DNA from: a virus | Length of the DNA stretch: 64,000 nt | Strand: one strand, 5' to 3' | Virus record (IMG/VR): IMGVR_UViG_3300025087_000036 | Span: 62,001 to 126,000 of that record | Translations under genes and position numbers: made by a program | The notes under the pieces: generated by a model | The model's database searches: none | Told to the model about the DNA's origin: nothing | Seen by the model: only the letters and a program-made list of their open reading frames with translations | Part shown: positions 25,621 through 31,693 of the stretch, piece after piece | Layout of the letters: each line of letters starts with the position of its first letter | Numbering within the stretch: the stretch's first letter is position 1

Positions 25621-25649
25621 TTTACTTTTACCTGGGAATAGACGATAAT
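25621..25649 (+). promoter_or_regulatory. Sigma70-like promoter (TTTACT type)
   Basis: TTTTTTG-TTTACT, 17 bp, GATAAT; a diverged form of the 94-bp cassette. Drives the group at 25680-27111. Confidence 0.6.
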
Positions 25650-25679
25650 AGTCTTGTGATCAGAACAAGGAGAAAAGTC

Positions 25680-25862
25680 ATGAAGACCCAACGCAACTAC
25701 TTTCAGATTGGTGATGAAGTCTACAATCCTCCCTTCTTCTTTTGGGGAATCATTGTTGGGTTTGACGGTGAGGTTGCCATGGTTGAGGATAAAGACTGCA
25801 ACCAGTTTGAAATTGAAACCAGGGATCTGGAATTCTTTTCACCCCAATTTGTGGAGGATTGA
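25680..25862 (+). CDS. 60-residue unknown protein
   Basis: ATG 25680 with AAGGAG 7 nt before it. Small beta-barrel-like pattern (YFQIGDEVYN, GIIVGFDG, AMVEDKD), reminiscent of KOW/Tudor-like small barrels, but not assigned. First gene after the promoter. Confidence 0.5.
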   Translation: MKTQRNYFQIGDEVYNPPFFFWGIIVGFDGEVAMVEDKDCNQFEIETRDLEFFSPQFVED

Positions 25863-25863
25863 A

Positions 25864-26163
25864 ATGAAGACTTGGTTTGTTCATTGGGAGATTAACATTC
25901 CTGGTTGGGCAGATAATGAGTTGCATCACAAACATTATGGTCCATTTGCCACAAAGCACGAAGCTTTGATGAGAATGGGTTTCCTCTGCCATGGATTGTA
26001 TCGCATTTATCCTGGTGTTCATGTTGACGAATACGATACAGAAGATCTTGGCAACGGAAAACTCAAGGTGGGAAATATGGTGTTTGATTCTTTTGCCACC
26101 ATATTTTGTGATGGAAGCTCTGGAACTAGCCCCGCCATTCGTGGTATGATTGTGGAGGATTGA
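25864..26163 (+). CDS. 99-residue unknown protein
   Basis: ATG 25864 behind GGAGGATTGAA, a leader string repeated at the next gene. Starts MKTWFVHWEINIPGW; a truncated relative of this N-terminus occurs at 41752. Function unknown. Confidence 0.5.
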   Translation: MKTWFVHWEINIPGWADNELHHKHYGPFATKHEALMRMGFLCHGLYRIYPGVHVDEYDTEDLGNGKLKVGNMVFDSFATIFCDGSSGTSPAIRGMIVED

Positions 26164-26164
26164 A

Positions 26165-26338
26165 ATGAAAGTTTATGTTGTAAAAGTACAACCATATTGT
26201 GAGGACGAAGAGACTTGCAGTTGTCATGATTGGGCTTTTGAAATTGTTGGTATCTTTACAGACAAAGAAAAAGCAAAAACAGAAGCCATGACCACTTTTC
26301 CACCTTCTTTGGTTGAAGAATACGAGGTTATCGACTAA
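26165..26338 (+). CDS. 57-residue unknown protein, related to 24395
   Basis: ATG 26165 behind GGAGGATTGAA. Contains a CEDEETCSC acidic Cys cluster and EIVGIFTDKEKA, seen in shorter form at 24395. The stop overlaps the next ATG (TAATG). Confidence 0.5.
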   Translation: MKVYVVKVQPYCEDEETCSCHDWAFEIVGIFTDKEKAKTEAMTTFPPSLVEEYEVID

Positions 26339-27111
26339 TGGCAAAGATTCTCATAACTGGTGATGTGCATGGCAGTCCTATACAACACCTAAATTATAGG
26401 AAGATTAAGCCTGGAACTCTAACGGAAGATGATTTTCTCATTATCCTTGGCGACTTTGGGGTTATCTTTGGAAAACCCTGTAGTGAAGAAAGGTATATCC
26501 TGGATTGGTTTAATCGTAAACCATGGACAACCTTTGTGGTTGGTGGAAATCACGATGATTGGGATAGGCTTCGGGTTTTACCTTATGAGGATACTCCTTG
26601 GGGGAGATTGCAAAGGATTAGCCACAGGGTGTTTTTTATTCCCAACGGCACCATCCTGTATATTGGTGATAGGAAGATTTTTTGTATGGGTGGGGCAATG
26701 TCCACCGATAGATACATGAGGGTTGAGGGAAAAAATTGGTGGGCAGGAGAGATTGCCACTAATGAGGAAATGCAGCGTGGGGTGGACCTGCTGGACAGCG
26801 TAGATTGGAACGTGGACTACGTTCTAACCCACACCATGCCGTCAGAATGTGTTAGCAAGTTTACCGAATCCATGGGATATCATGAAGATAGGATTAATGA
26901 CCCCATGGCAAGGTACTTTTCCTTCCTTACTAAGCAAGGAATCAAATTCAAGGGGTGGTATTGTGGTCACTTTCACAAGAATCAGAAGTTTGGTGATGTG
27001 AATGTGATTTACCACAATATTGTTGACCTTGATACTGGACAGCTTGTGTTCAAACAACCGGATGATGTGATACACCAATATCCGAAAAACATTTTTTGGA
27101 AAAATGCTTGA
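26338..27111 (+). CDS. Metallophosphoesterase
   Basis: 257 residues. All five calcineurin-type motifs are present in order: GDVHG (near residue 8), GDFG (near 40), GGNHDD (near 72), LTHTMP (near 163) and GHFHK (near 204). These bind two metal ions and cleave phosphodiesters or phosphomonoesters. Substrate unknown; its presence in the tRNA/RtcB region makes an RNA-end substrate possible but unproved. Translationally coupled to the preceding gene. Confidence 0.85.
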   Translation: MAKILITGDVHGSPIQHLNYRKIKPGTLTEDDFLIILGDFGVIFGKPCSEERYILDWFNRKPWTTFVVGGNHDDWDRLRVLPYEDTPWGRLQRISHRVFFIPNGTILYIGDRKIFCMGGAMSTDRYMRVEGKNWWAGEIATNEEMQRGVDLLDSVDWNVDYVLTHTMPSECVSKFTESMGYHEDRINDPMARYFSFLTKQGIKFKGWYCGHFHKNQKFGDVNVIYHNIVDLDTGQLVFKQPDDVIHQYPKNIFWKNA

Positions 27112-27136
27112 CAAATGGTCCCGGTTGTGTTATTCT
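27108..27136 (+). promoter_or_regulatory. Sigma70 promoter
   Basis: TTGACA, 17 bp, TATTCT. The leader contains a perfect 7-bp hairpin ACTAGGT/ACCTAGT (27150-27169) before the gene at 27203. Confidence 0.7.
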
Positions 27137-27202
27137 TATGAGTGTAGAAACTAGGTTGCAATACCTAGTGTGTTTTAAACAAACAATGAAAGAGGTAAGA
27201 CT

Positions 27203-27412
27203 ATGAAGAGTGCAAGGTTTACTAGGAATAGGGTTCGGTTTGTGGTTGCTGAAAACGGTGTTCGTGCATATGATCGTGAATACTGGAATGGGCATAGTTT
27301 TGAGTATGCTATCTATGATAAAAAGCGTATGAAGAAGCTCATTTCCAAACACAGTGAGGATATCCTTGCTGCGGCAAAAAAGGCTAAGATCAAGAACTTT
27401 GTTCTTGCTTAA
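27203..27412 (+). CDS. 69-residue basic unknown protein
   Basis: ATG 27203 with AGAGG upstream. Arg/Lys-rich (MKSARFTRNRVRF; KKRMKKLISK), ending in an amphipathic helix. Monocistronic behind promoter 27108. Could bind nucleic acid; not assigned. Confidence 0.5.
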   Translation: MKSARFTRNRVRFVVAENGVRAYDREYWNGHSFEYAIYDKKRMKKLISKHSEDILAAAKKAKIKNFVLA

Positions 27413-27486
27413 TTAGCCACAGGAGAGTGGGGTGTGAATTAGCGCCCCTCTCCTAAAAAAAAAACAAGGAGTGCAAAGTCCAAAAC

Positions 27487-27552
27487 AAATTGAGCGTAGA
27501 CCGTATGGAAGTCGGTAAAAAGTAAAGACCCCTCTTCACCTATGCTCAATTT
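27487..27552 (+). ncRNA. Three-way-junction RNA candidate
   Basis: AAATTGAGCGTAG (27487-27499) pairs with CTATGCTCAATTT (27540-27552): 13 bp including one G-U. Inside are two hairpins, ACCG/CGGT (27500-27516) and GTAAAGA/TCTTCAC (27522-27539), filling the whole interior. Confidence 0.6.
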
Positions 27553-27612
27553 TCTAAAGAAAAGTTGAATAATTTTTGGATTTTTGTAGGAGATTGGTGT
27601 ATATTTAGAAAT

Positions 27613-27703
27613 GTGACGGTGGTTTGAGTCAGATAACACTTTGACATATAAACCATGGAAACGTTCCTAATCACATAACAAAAGCAAACGAAACTGCCGT
27701 CAC
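27613..27703 (+). ncRNA. Junction RNA candidate
   Basis: GTGACGGTGGTTT (27613-27625) pairs with AAACTGCCGTCAC (27691-27703): 13 bp with two adjacent G-U pairs. The interior has GTCA/TGAC (27628-27645) and GGAA-ACG-TTCC (27657-27667). The G-U pairs inside a perfect helix argue for RNA rather than DNA function. Confidence 0.6.
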
Positions 27704-27766
27704 TTCAAAACAAAATGCCAGTTTTTCGGGTGGTTCTGGCTTGCCAAAAACCTCCGTTCAAAATTT

Positions 27767-27842
27767 GGGGATGTAGCTTAATTGGGAAAGCATTTGACTG
27801 TCAATCAAGAGAGAGTGGGATCGTAACCCATCTTTCCCGCCA
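27767..27842 (+). tRNA. tRNA-Asp(GTC)
   Basis: Acceptor GGGGATG/CTTTCCC (one T-T mismatch), D stem GCT/AGC, anticodon arm TTTGA-CTGTCAA-TCAAG, T arm GTGGG/CCCAT, discriminator G, CCA. Confidence 0.88.
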
Positions 27843-27859
27843 ACAAAAGGAAAGATGAA

Positions 27860-28171
27860 ATGAGCATTGTTAGGCACACAAAAAGCGGTGTTGTGATTGA
27901 TGTCACAAACAGAGGAAAAAACCTAACGCTTATCTTTACAAATGCTCTTTGCGCAGGTCAGCCTTGGACTTGCCATGTTCCAGAGGAAATCGTTGGAAAA
28001 CCACTTACGATGAATTATGGGTTTGTAGACCTAGATGAAATGATGGAGTATGCCGGAAGGTTTGAAGATGGCAGCGTTAGCCACAGGAATGAAGAGTTGA
28101 TTGATATGATCTACATGATCAAAGAAGCACAATGGGATCTTGAAGATCAAATGGAGTTCATGGGGGTTTAA
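27860..28171 (+). CDS. Unknown 103-residue protein
   Basis: ATG 27860 shortly after the tRNA-Asp CCA, using AAAGGAAAG as binding site. Beta-rich N-terminal half, acidic helical C-terminal half. The last codons overlap the 5' acceptor strand of tRNA-Val. Not recognised. Confidence 0.5.
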   Translation: MSIVRHTKSGVVIDVTNRGKNLTLIFTNALCAGQPWTCHVPEEIVGKPLTMNYGFVDLDEMMEYAGRFEDGSVSHRNEELIDMIYMIKEAQWDLEDQMEFMGV

Positions 28172-28235
28172 CATAACGGAAGTGTGATTGGTCTACACCC
28201 AATTAATGGGGGTTCAATTCCCTCAGCCCTCACCA
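28162..28235 (+). tRNA. tRNA-Val(TAC)
   Basis: Acceptor GGGGGTT/AGCCCTC, D stem ACA/TGT, anticodon arm ATTGG-TCTACAC-CCAAT, T arm GGGGG/CCCTC, A, CCA. Position 33 is C instead of the near-universal T, and the 5' end overlaps the upstream gene. Confidence 0.8.
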
Positions 28236-28256
28236 AAAATATTTTCCAGTTTTTTG

Positions 28257-28285
28257 TTTACATTCTGGAAAAAGTGTGGTAAACT
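28257..28285 (+). promoter_or_regulatory. Sigma70-like promoter (TTTACA type)
   Basis: TTTTTTG-TTTACA, 17 bp, TAAACT, opening a transcript that begins with structured RNA rather than a gene. Confidence 0.55.
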
Positions 28286-28362
28286 AAACCAAGAAAATGG
28301 GGTAACAAAAAACGAGTCCTGCAAAGACTTGAAACAAATTGCCCGCCCTTTTGCAGAGGGAA

Positions 28363-28404
28363 ACCGTTGACAGTTCCATATAGGGCTGTCTTATACATGA
28401 CGGT
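28363..28404 (+). ncRNA. Nested hairpin RNA candidate
   Basis: ACCGT (28363-28367) pairs with ACGGT (28400-28404) and GACAG (28369-28373) with CTGTC (28386-28390). Confidence 0.4.
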
Positions 28405-28441
28405 GGTATTTTCATCTTATTTGCCATGTGTAGAAAAAGTA

Positions 28442-28478
28442 AAGTTACGCAATTTGCATAACGCAGCCTGCGTAACTT
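28442..28478 (+). ncRNA. Hairpin RNA candidate
   Basis: AAGTTACGC (28442-28450) pairs perfectly with GCGTAACTT (28470-28478); the loop contains a small TGC/GCA pair. Confidence 0.45.
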
Positions 28479-28537
28479 CAAATGGATGAGCGGCAACGGC
28501 GGTGGTGTTGCAGCAGACTGTAAAAACTTTTACAGAC

Positions 28538-28545
28538 TATTTATA
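28538..28545 (+). promoter_or_regulatory. Late-promoter-like TATTTATA
   Basis: Located 15 nt before tRNA-Tyr, which is followed after 2 nt by an HNH gene. It could drive both. Confidence 0.45.
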
Positions 28546-28560
28546 TATGGGGTGAATTGT

Positions 28561-28656
28561 GGGAGAGTAACAACAACGGCCTGTAAAGCCGCCCTGCCCA
28601 ACAACTGTTGTATGGACTCTGGCAGTAAGTAAGTTCGAATCTTACCTCTCCCACCA
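28561..28656 (+). tRNA. tRNA-Tyr(GTA), D arm apparently missing
   Basis: Acceptor GGGAGAG/CTCTCCC, anticodon loop CTGTAAA in a CGGC/GCCG stem, long variable region with TGCC/GGCA, T arm GTAAG/CTTAC, A, CCA. Only about 10 nt separate the acceptor from the anticodon stem, too few for a normal D arm. Confidence 0.7.
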
Positions 28657-28658
28657 AA

Positions 28659-29300
28659 ATGGATTATGTTTGTGAAAAATGTGGATTGGGGTTCTCTGGG
28701 TATATAAGGTCTGGTAGATTGGTTAGGTGTAGTTCTTGTAAAAGAAAAGTTGTCCACAAAAAGGAAACCGGAGAAATAACTAATCTCTTTGATCTTTCTA
28801 CTAGAACCATTGGAAAAATTTTAGCAAGACTCAATATGTCGTGTTCTATTTGTGGGTGGAATGTTGCAACTTGTGATCTTCACCACATTGTTTCAAGAAA
28901 GAAAGGTGGGTCAAATCACCACACAAATTTAGCTTGTGTTTGTCCAAATTGTCATAGAGCAATTCACAACGGAAAGTTAACCACAAGCATAACTTTACAA
29001 GAACAAATTGGTGACAATTGGTTGAAGGAATATGCACCACCATTAAAAATAACCAACTTGCCAAAAAAAGAATTTGTCTGTAAAACATGCGGTGGCAGAT
29101 TTGAGCTAAAAAGGAAAAATTCCAAATATTGTTCTACTAAATGCTTTGGGATATCACAAAGAGAAAAAGGTATCGTTATACCGTCCAAAGAAGAGTTGCA
29201 GATACTTATAGACAACAATTCTTGGGTTGCAATCGGAAGGATGTTTGGGGTTAGTGATAATGCTGTTCGCAAATGGGCGATAAGGCGTGAGATTTTATGA
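28659..29300 (+). CDS. HNH endonuclease with C-terminal helix-turn-helix
   Basis: 213 residues. Zinc knuckles CEKCG and CSSCK, HNH core CSICGWN, LHHIVSRKKGG and CPNCHRAIH, a further CKTCG...CSTKC pair, and a C-terminal helix-turn-helix (VAIGRMFGVSDNAVRKWAI) for site binding. The ATG is 2 nt after the tRNA-Tyr CCA, so no separate binding site exists unless tRNA sequence supplies it; tRNA processing would leave an almost leaderless mRNA. tRNA-Ala follows 6 nt after the stop. Confidence 0.85.
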   Translation: MDYVCEKCGLGFSGYIRSGRLVRCSSCKRKVVHKKETGEITNLFDLSTRTIGKILARLNMSCSICGWNVATCDLHHIVSRKKGGSNHHTNLACVCPNCHRAIHNGKLTTSITLQEQIGDNWLKEYAPPLKITNLPKKEFVCKTCGGRFELKRKNSKYCSTKCFGISQREKGIVIPSKEELQILIDNNSWVAIGRMFGVSDNAVRKWAIRREIL

Positions 29301-29306
29301 TAACAT

Positions 29307-29377
29307 GGGGGATCCAGAGGGCTGGTCCTATCGCTTGCACCGATGGCTAAAGGGATCGTTACCCTTATCCTCCACCA
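29307..29377 (+). tRNA. tRNA-Ala(TGC)
   Basis: Acceptor GGGGGAT/ATCCTCC, loop CTTGCAC in an ATCG/CGAT stem, T arm AAGGG/CCCTT, A, CCA. D stem AGG/CCT is short. Confidence 0.87.
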
Positions 29378-29441
29378 AACTGACATGGGAGTAGGTAAGC
29401 TATCTAACGAATAGAAACCGATAGCTGGTTTAGAAAAAAGC

Positions 29442-29470
29442 TTTACAAATAGTTCTAGGTGTGTTATGGT
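29442..29470 (+). promoter_or_regulatory. Sigma70-like promoter (TTTACA type)
   Basis: TTTACA, 17 bp, TATGGT. The expected start is at the hairpin GGTGTT/AACACC (29476-29495). Confidence 0.5.
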
Positions 29471-29581
29471 ATAGTGGTGTTGTGGTATAAACACCGGGTT
29501 CAGGCAACAGCAATTGTGGTATATAGGATCGCAGATCATTGAAAACCGCAAGCGTTGAAAATCGCAATAGCTCGTATTAGT

Positions 29582-29622
29582 TCTTGTCTGTTGATGCTAA
29601 CGCTGTTAGGTGTAGGACAAGA
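29582..29622 (+). ncRNA. Nested hairpin RNA candidate
   Basis: TCTTGTC pairs with GACAAGA at the ends; CTAAC (29597-29601) pairs with GTTAG (29605-29609) inside. Confidence 0.45.
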
Positions 29623-29629
29623 TGTTCAT

Positions 29630-29690
29630 AATACTGCCGTCTGGGACAAGACCCGACCCAGGTTGGTACGAAAACCCAACACAGAGTATT
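29630..29690 (+). ncRNA. Compact three-way RNA candidate next to tRNA-Glu
   Basis: AATACT (29630-29635) pairs with AGTATT (29685-29690). Inside are CTGGG/CCCAG and GTTGG/CCAAC hairpins. It ends 2 nt before tRNA-Glu. The second hairpin resembles a T arm, so this could be a shrunken tRNA. Confidence 0.5.
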
Positions 29691-29692
29691 TT

Positions 29693-29768
29693 GGCCGCAT
29701 CGTCTAACAGGTAAGGATGGAAGACTTTCAATTTTTCGATAGGAGTTCGAGTCTCCTTGCGGCTACCA
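29693..29768 (+). tRNA. tRNA-Glu(TTC)
   Basis: Acceptor GGCCGCA/TGCGGCT, D stem GTC/GAT, anticodon arm GAAGA-CTTTCAA-TTTTC, T arm AGGAG/CTCCT, A, CCA. Confidence 0.9.
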
Positions 29769-29770
29769 AA

Positions 29771-29878
29771 TTTCCTGGTGGTGAAAAAGAGGGCATGGGA
29801 TGGCATCCTGAAAAAGCCTAAGCCTACTAGCAGGGTAAAACAGTGACATTGCCAATCAGATCGTGTTAGACCAGGAAA
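29771..29878 (+). ncRNA. Structured RNA candidate
   Basis: TTTCCTGGT (29771-29779) pairs perfectly with ACCAGGAAA (29870-29878), closing about 90 nt that include a GGAT/ATCC hairpin. Confidence 0.5.
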
Positions 29879-29899
29879 GCAATTTTGGACGTATAAAAC

Positions 29900-29936
29900 A
29901 CTAGCAAGAGGCTGACGTACCTCACTATAAGCTAGT
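29900..29936 (+). ncRNA. Two-stem hairpin RNA candidate
   Basis: ACTAGC pairs with GCTAGT at the ends and GAGG (29908-29911) with CCTC (29920-29923) inside. Confidence 0.4.
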
Positions 29937-29948
29937 TACCAAACCCAT

Positions 29949-29979
29949 CTTGGTGGATAATCTGGTCTAGTCAACCAAG
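29949..29979 (+). ncRNA. Hairpin RNA candidate
   Basis: CTTGGT pairs with ACCAAG, loop 19 nt. Confidence 0.3.
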
Positions 29980-30009
29980 CATGATGGGGTCCCAAAACCT
30001 TGAGCAATC

Positions 30010-30054
30010 GGAGAGATAAAAGCCACGATTAAGTTCGGAAAAACAAGGCTCTCC
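30010..30054 (+). ncRNA. Hairpin RNA candidate
   Basis: GGAGAG pairs with CTCTCC at the ends of a 45-nt segment, just before the binding site of the gene at 30087. Confidence 0.35.
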
Positions 30055-30086
30055 ATATTTACCTTAAGAAAAAGGATGGTTCTGAA

Positions 30087-30392
30087 ATGAGCGAACGTAA
30101 AGAAAAGTTTTTGGATTTGATTTCCGTGGTTGATACTTGGATCGTTGAGGTTGCAGTTATCGTGGCGTTGTTCCTTTGGTTTCTGTTTTTCTCCTGTGGT
30201 GGATATGCAAGCACAGAGGGATACACAATTAGGAGAGATTACTGTTCTGGTGATTCTCCAAATCCCAATGTCTTTTTTGATGTTGTTGAAGTAAGGAAAA
30301 TGGGTGAAGATAGAAAAGTTTACACAACTTTTGACATTGATGATGCAATCAGAGTGATGAAGGAAATTGCGGCAAATGGACAAGTACGCTAA
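30087..30392 (+). CDS. Small membrane protein
   Basis: 101 residues, AAGGA upstream. One strong transmembrane helix near residues 15-38 (VEVAVIVALFLWFLFFS), a short Cys/Gly turn, then a soluble C-terminal region. Lies between RNA elements and tRNA-Met. Not recognised. Confidence 0.5.
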   Translation: MSERKEKFLDLISVVDTWIVEVAVIVALFLWFLFFSCGGYASTEGYTIRRDYCSGDSPNPNVFFDVVEVRKMGEDRKVYTTFDIDDAIRVMKEIAANGQVR

Positions 30393-30396
30393 AGTT

Positions 30397-30469
30397 TGCG
30401 GGTTGGGGAAGTGGTCATCCCGTTTGGCTCATAACCAAAAGATCGTGAATTCGAATTTCACACCCGCTA
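30397..30469 (+). tRNA. tRNA-Met(CAT), no encoded CCA
   Basis: Acceptor TGCGGGT/ACCCGCT with the first pair mismatched, D stem GGG/CCC, anticodon arm TTTGG-CTCATAA-CCAAA, T arm GTGAA/TTCAC, A73, then CTT instead of CCA. A mismatched first pair is an initiator-like feature, but the anticodon stem lacks the GGG/CCC of initiators. Could also be Ile(CAU) if lysidine-modified. Confidence 0.82.
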
Positions 30470-30478
30470 CTTTGCAAA

Positions 30479-30601
30479 GGTTAGATACGTTGGAGATTGA
30501 TGCTTACACCATCAACCAAACATTAGACTACTCTAAGGTATTGGGAAGTGTATGACCCAATATACATTGGCATGAGATTGTTTGGCGTTGTAAAGCTAAC
30601 C
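30479..30601 (+). ncRNA. Four-way-junction RNA candidate
   Basis: GGTTAG (30479-30484) pairs with CTAACC (30596-30601). Three consecutive perfect hairpins lie inside: TTGATG/CATCAA (30497-30515), TTAGA-CTAC-TCTAA (30523-30536) and TATTGGG/CCCAATA (30539-30562). The 3' end AAAGCTAACC equals that of the element at 23465-23599. Confidence 0.6.
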
Positions 30602-30611
30602 ACTAAAATTA

Positions 30612-30640
30612 CTAAGGCAAGTGCCGGTTGCTTGTCTTAG
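30612..30640 (+). ncRNA. Hairpin RNA candidate
   Basis: CTAAGGCAAG pairs with CTTGTCTTAG, 10 bp with one wobble. Confidence 0.45.
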
Positions 30641-30647
30641 AAGAAAA

Positions 30648-30715
30648 CACCGCCGATCACGTTGCTTCGGTCGGGATAAAAACGGTGGGGTAAAAGTCCT
30701 ACGTTTAGAAGCAAC
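30648..30715 (+). ncRNA. RNA candidate with two mutually exclusive folds
   Basis: CACCG/CGGTG (30648-30687) encloses CCGATC/GGTCGG. Alternatively GTTGCTTC (30661-30668), within that loop, pairs with GAAGCAAC (30708-30715). The folds overlap as in a pseudoknot or switch. Ends 7 nt before tRNA-Gly. Confidence 0.4.
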
Positions 30716-30722
30716 CAGTTTT

Positions 30723-30796
30723 GCCTTGTTAATACAACGGAAGTATCTTTGGTTTCCACCCAAAAGATATCGGTTCGATCCCGATACAAGGCTCCA
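30723..30796 (+). tRNA. tRNA-Gly(TCC)
   Basis: Acceptor GCCTTGT/ACAAGGC perfect, D stem ATAC/GTAT, anticodon arm TTTGG-TTTCCAC-CCAAA, T arm ATCGG/CCGAT, discriminator T, CCA. Confidence 0.94.
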
Positions 30797-30841
30797 AATA
30801 CACCTATGTTATATACCCCTTGGGCGATCACTAACTATGGG

Positions 30842-30955
30842 CTGGAAGATCAGATCCAGGGTGAACATTTTAGACTTGGAGTGTTTTCCGAATGTTAAAA
30901 ATCAGGTCAGTGTGTTGCCAGTGTGTAGGAGTTGTAAACAGCATTGGCAACACAC
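30842..30955 (+). ncRNA. Series of three hairpins
   Basis: CTGGA/TCCAG (30842-30859), AACATT/AATGTT (30864-30896), and GTGTGTTGCCA/TGGCAACACAC (30910-30955, 11 perfect bp) in tandem, before the Trp tRNA remnant. Confidence 0.5.
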
Positions 30956-30965
30956 AAAAACTTGT

Positions 30966-31020
30966 ACGACCGTGGTGTAATGGTAACATAGCACTCTCCA
31001 AAACTATTTCTGCGTTTTGG
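30966..31020 (+). pseudogene. Degenerate tRNA-Trp-like sequence upstream of an HNH gene
   Basis: A D-arm-like TGGTGTAATGGTAACAT and a Trp-type loop CTCCAAA are recognisable, but no anticodon stem or acceptor can be formed. GGATTCCTTCC follows; GATTCCTTCC is also present in the intact tRNA-Trp downstream of the HNH gene. Probably the remnant left when the HNH segment entered a tRNA-Trp locus. Confidence 0.45.
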
Positions 31021-31032
31021 ATTCCTTCCACA

Positions 31033-31040
31033 TATTTATA
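31033..31040 (+). promoter_or_regulatory. TATTTATA inside an RBS-sequestering hairpin
   Basis: CCACATA-TTTA-TATGTGG (31028-31045), extended by CCT/AGG, covers the GGAGG binding site (31044-31048) of the HNH gene at 31055. The late-promoter-like octamer is the centre of the hairpin. Confidence 0.55.
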
Positions 31041-31054
31041 TGTGGAGGTTTGGG

Positions 31055-31420
31055 ATGTCATACAAAGATAGAGAAAAAAGGATAGAGTATAGTAAAGCTT
31101 GGCACAAGAAAAACTATAATGGAGAATATCGTCAAGCAAGATTGGATAATGCAAAAGCTAGACATAAAGATTTGGAAAGGGATTTCAAGCAATATAAGAA
31201 AACTTTATGTTGTTCGGTTTGTGGTGAAAATGATGCGTGTTGTTTAGACTTTCACCACAAAGACCCAACAAAAAAAGATATGACAATATCATCGGCAATA
31301 GGAAACAATTGGTCTTGGAAAAGGTTGATGGTTGAAATTGAAAAGTGTGAGGTTCTATGTTCCAATTGTCATAGAAAATTTCACAAAATAAAAGATGCGG
31401 GCGAATGTTCCAAGGATTAG
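31055..31420 (+). CDS. HNH endonuclease overlapping tRNA-Trp
   Basis: 121 residues from ATG 31055 (GGAGG 6 nt upstream). A Lys/Arg-rich N-terminus is followed by CSVCGEN, LDFHHKDPTKK and CSNCHRKFH. The last 24 nt overlap tRNA-Trp. Its binding site is within a hairpin carrying a TATTTATA motif, the regulation known for T4 homing endonuclease genes. Likely a mobile gene; a degenerate Trp tRNA lies upstream and an intact one downstream. Confidence 0.85.
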   Translation: MSYKDREKRIEYSKAWHKKNYNGEYRQARLDNAKARHKDLERDFKQYKKTLCCSVCGENDACCLDFHHKDPTKKDMTISSAIGNNWSWKRLMVEIEKCEVLCSNCHRKFHKIKDAGECSKD

Positions 31421-31474
31421 GCGAATTCGACTCCAAATCGAATTGGGAGGGTTCGATTCCTTCCGCCCGTGCCA
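31397..31474 (+). tRNA. tRNA-Trp(CCA)
   Basis: Acceptor GCGGGCG/CGCCCGT (first pair G-U), anticodon arm TTCGA-CTCCAAA-TCGAA, T arm GAGGG/CCTTC, discriminator G, CCA. D stem is weak (GTT/GGC). Its 5' part is also the 3' end of the HNH gene. Confidence 0.85.
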
Positions 31475-31483
31475 AAATTAATT

Positions 31484-31561
31484 AGAGGATTGGCGAAGTG
31501 GTCTAACGCAGCTGACTTTGAATCAGCTATTTCATAGGTTCAAATCCTATATCCTCTACCA
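31484..31561 (+). tRNA. tRNA-Gln(TTG)
   Basis: Acceptor AGAGGAT/ATCCTCT perfect, D stem GCG/CGC, anticodon arm GCTGA-CTTTGAA-TCAGC, T arm ATAGG/CCTAT, A, CCA. Confidence 0.94.
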
Positions 31562-31568
31562 AAATGAT

Positions 31569-31693
31569 GGTGAGTGTGGGTCTACTCTTTGGAGCGGAAA
31601 TCACTCGCCACAACAGCCACAAGTTTATCGGTGGCATAGTTGCACAGAATAGGATAAATGGGTATGCAACTAAATCCCGTGATCATGTGCAAC
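31569..31693 (+). ncRNA. Structured segment of two or three hairpins
   Basis: GGTGAGTG/CACTCGCC (31569-31609), GCCAC/GTGGC (31616-31635) and GTTGCACA/TGTGCAAC (31639-31693, 8 perfect bp). GTTGCA can alternatively pair with TGCAAC inside the last loop. Ends 11 nt before tRNA-Phe. Confidence 0.45.

Larger units (their letters stand above)
27413..27766 (+). other. Gene-free interval with three structured segments
   Basis: No open frame with a credible start. A GC-rich hairpin with one bulge (27421-27454) is followed by ten A, which is not a + strand terminator. Two junction-like RNAs (27487-27552 and 27613-27703) follow, then a GCCAG/CTGGC hairpin just before tRNA-Asp. Confidence 0.6.
28236..28560 (+). 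other. Gene-free interval: promoter and hairpins
   Basis: Holds promoter 28257, nested hairpins at 28363-28404, a 9-bp hairpin at 28442-28478, an 8-bp palindrome CTGTAAAA/TTTTACAG (28518-28535) and a TATTTATA motif. No gene seen. Confidence 0.6.
29378..29692 (+). other. Gene-free interval: promoter and several hairpin RNAs
   Basis: Contains AGCTATC/GATAGCT (29398-29426), promoter 29442, hairpins 29476-29495 and 29582-29622, and the three-way element 29630-29690. A 13-nt direct repeat TTGAAAA(C/T)CGCAA occurs twice near 29540-29565. No gene seen. Confidence 0.6.
29769..30086 (+). other. Gene-free interval with four inverted-repeat elements
   Basis: Elements at 29771-29878, 29900-29936, 29949-29979 and 30010-30054; no gene or clear promoter seen. 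Probably transcribed through from upstream. Confidence 0.55.

Noticed and set aside
27421-27464. Intrinsic terminator at the strong hairpin after 27412
   Set aside because: The hairpin is followed by A residues, not T, on the plus strand, and on the minus strand the T run precedes the stem.
30966-31474. Group I intron with HNH gene splitting tRNA-Trp
   Set aside because: The downstream tRNA-Trp is complete with its own 5' half, and no intron core elements were recognised; a remnant plus intact copy fits better.
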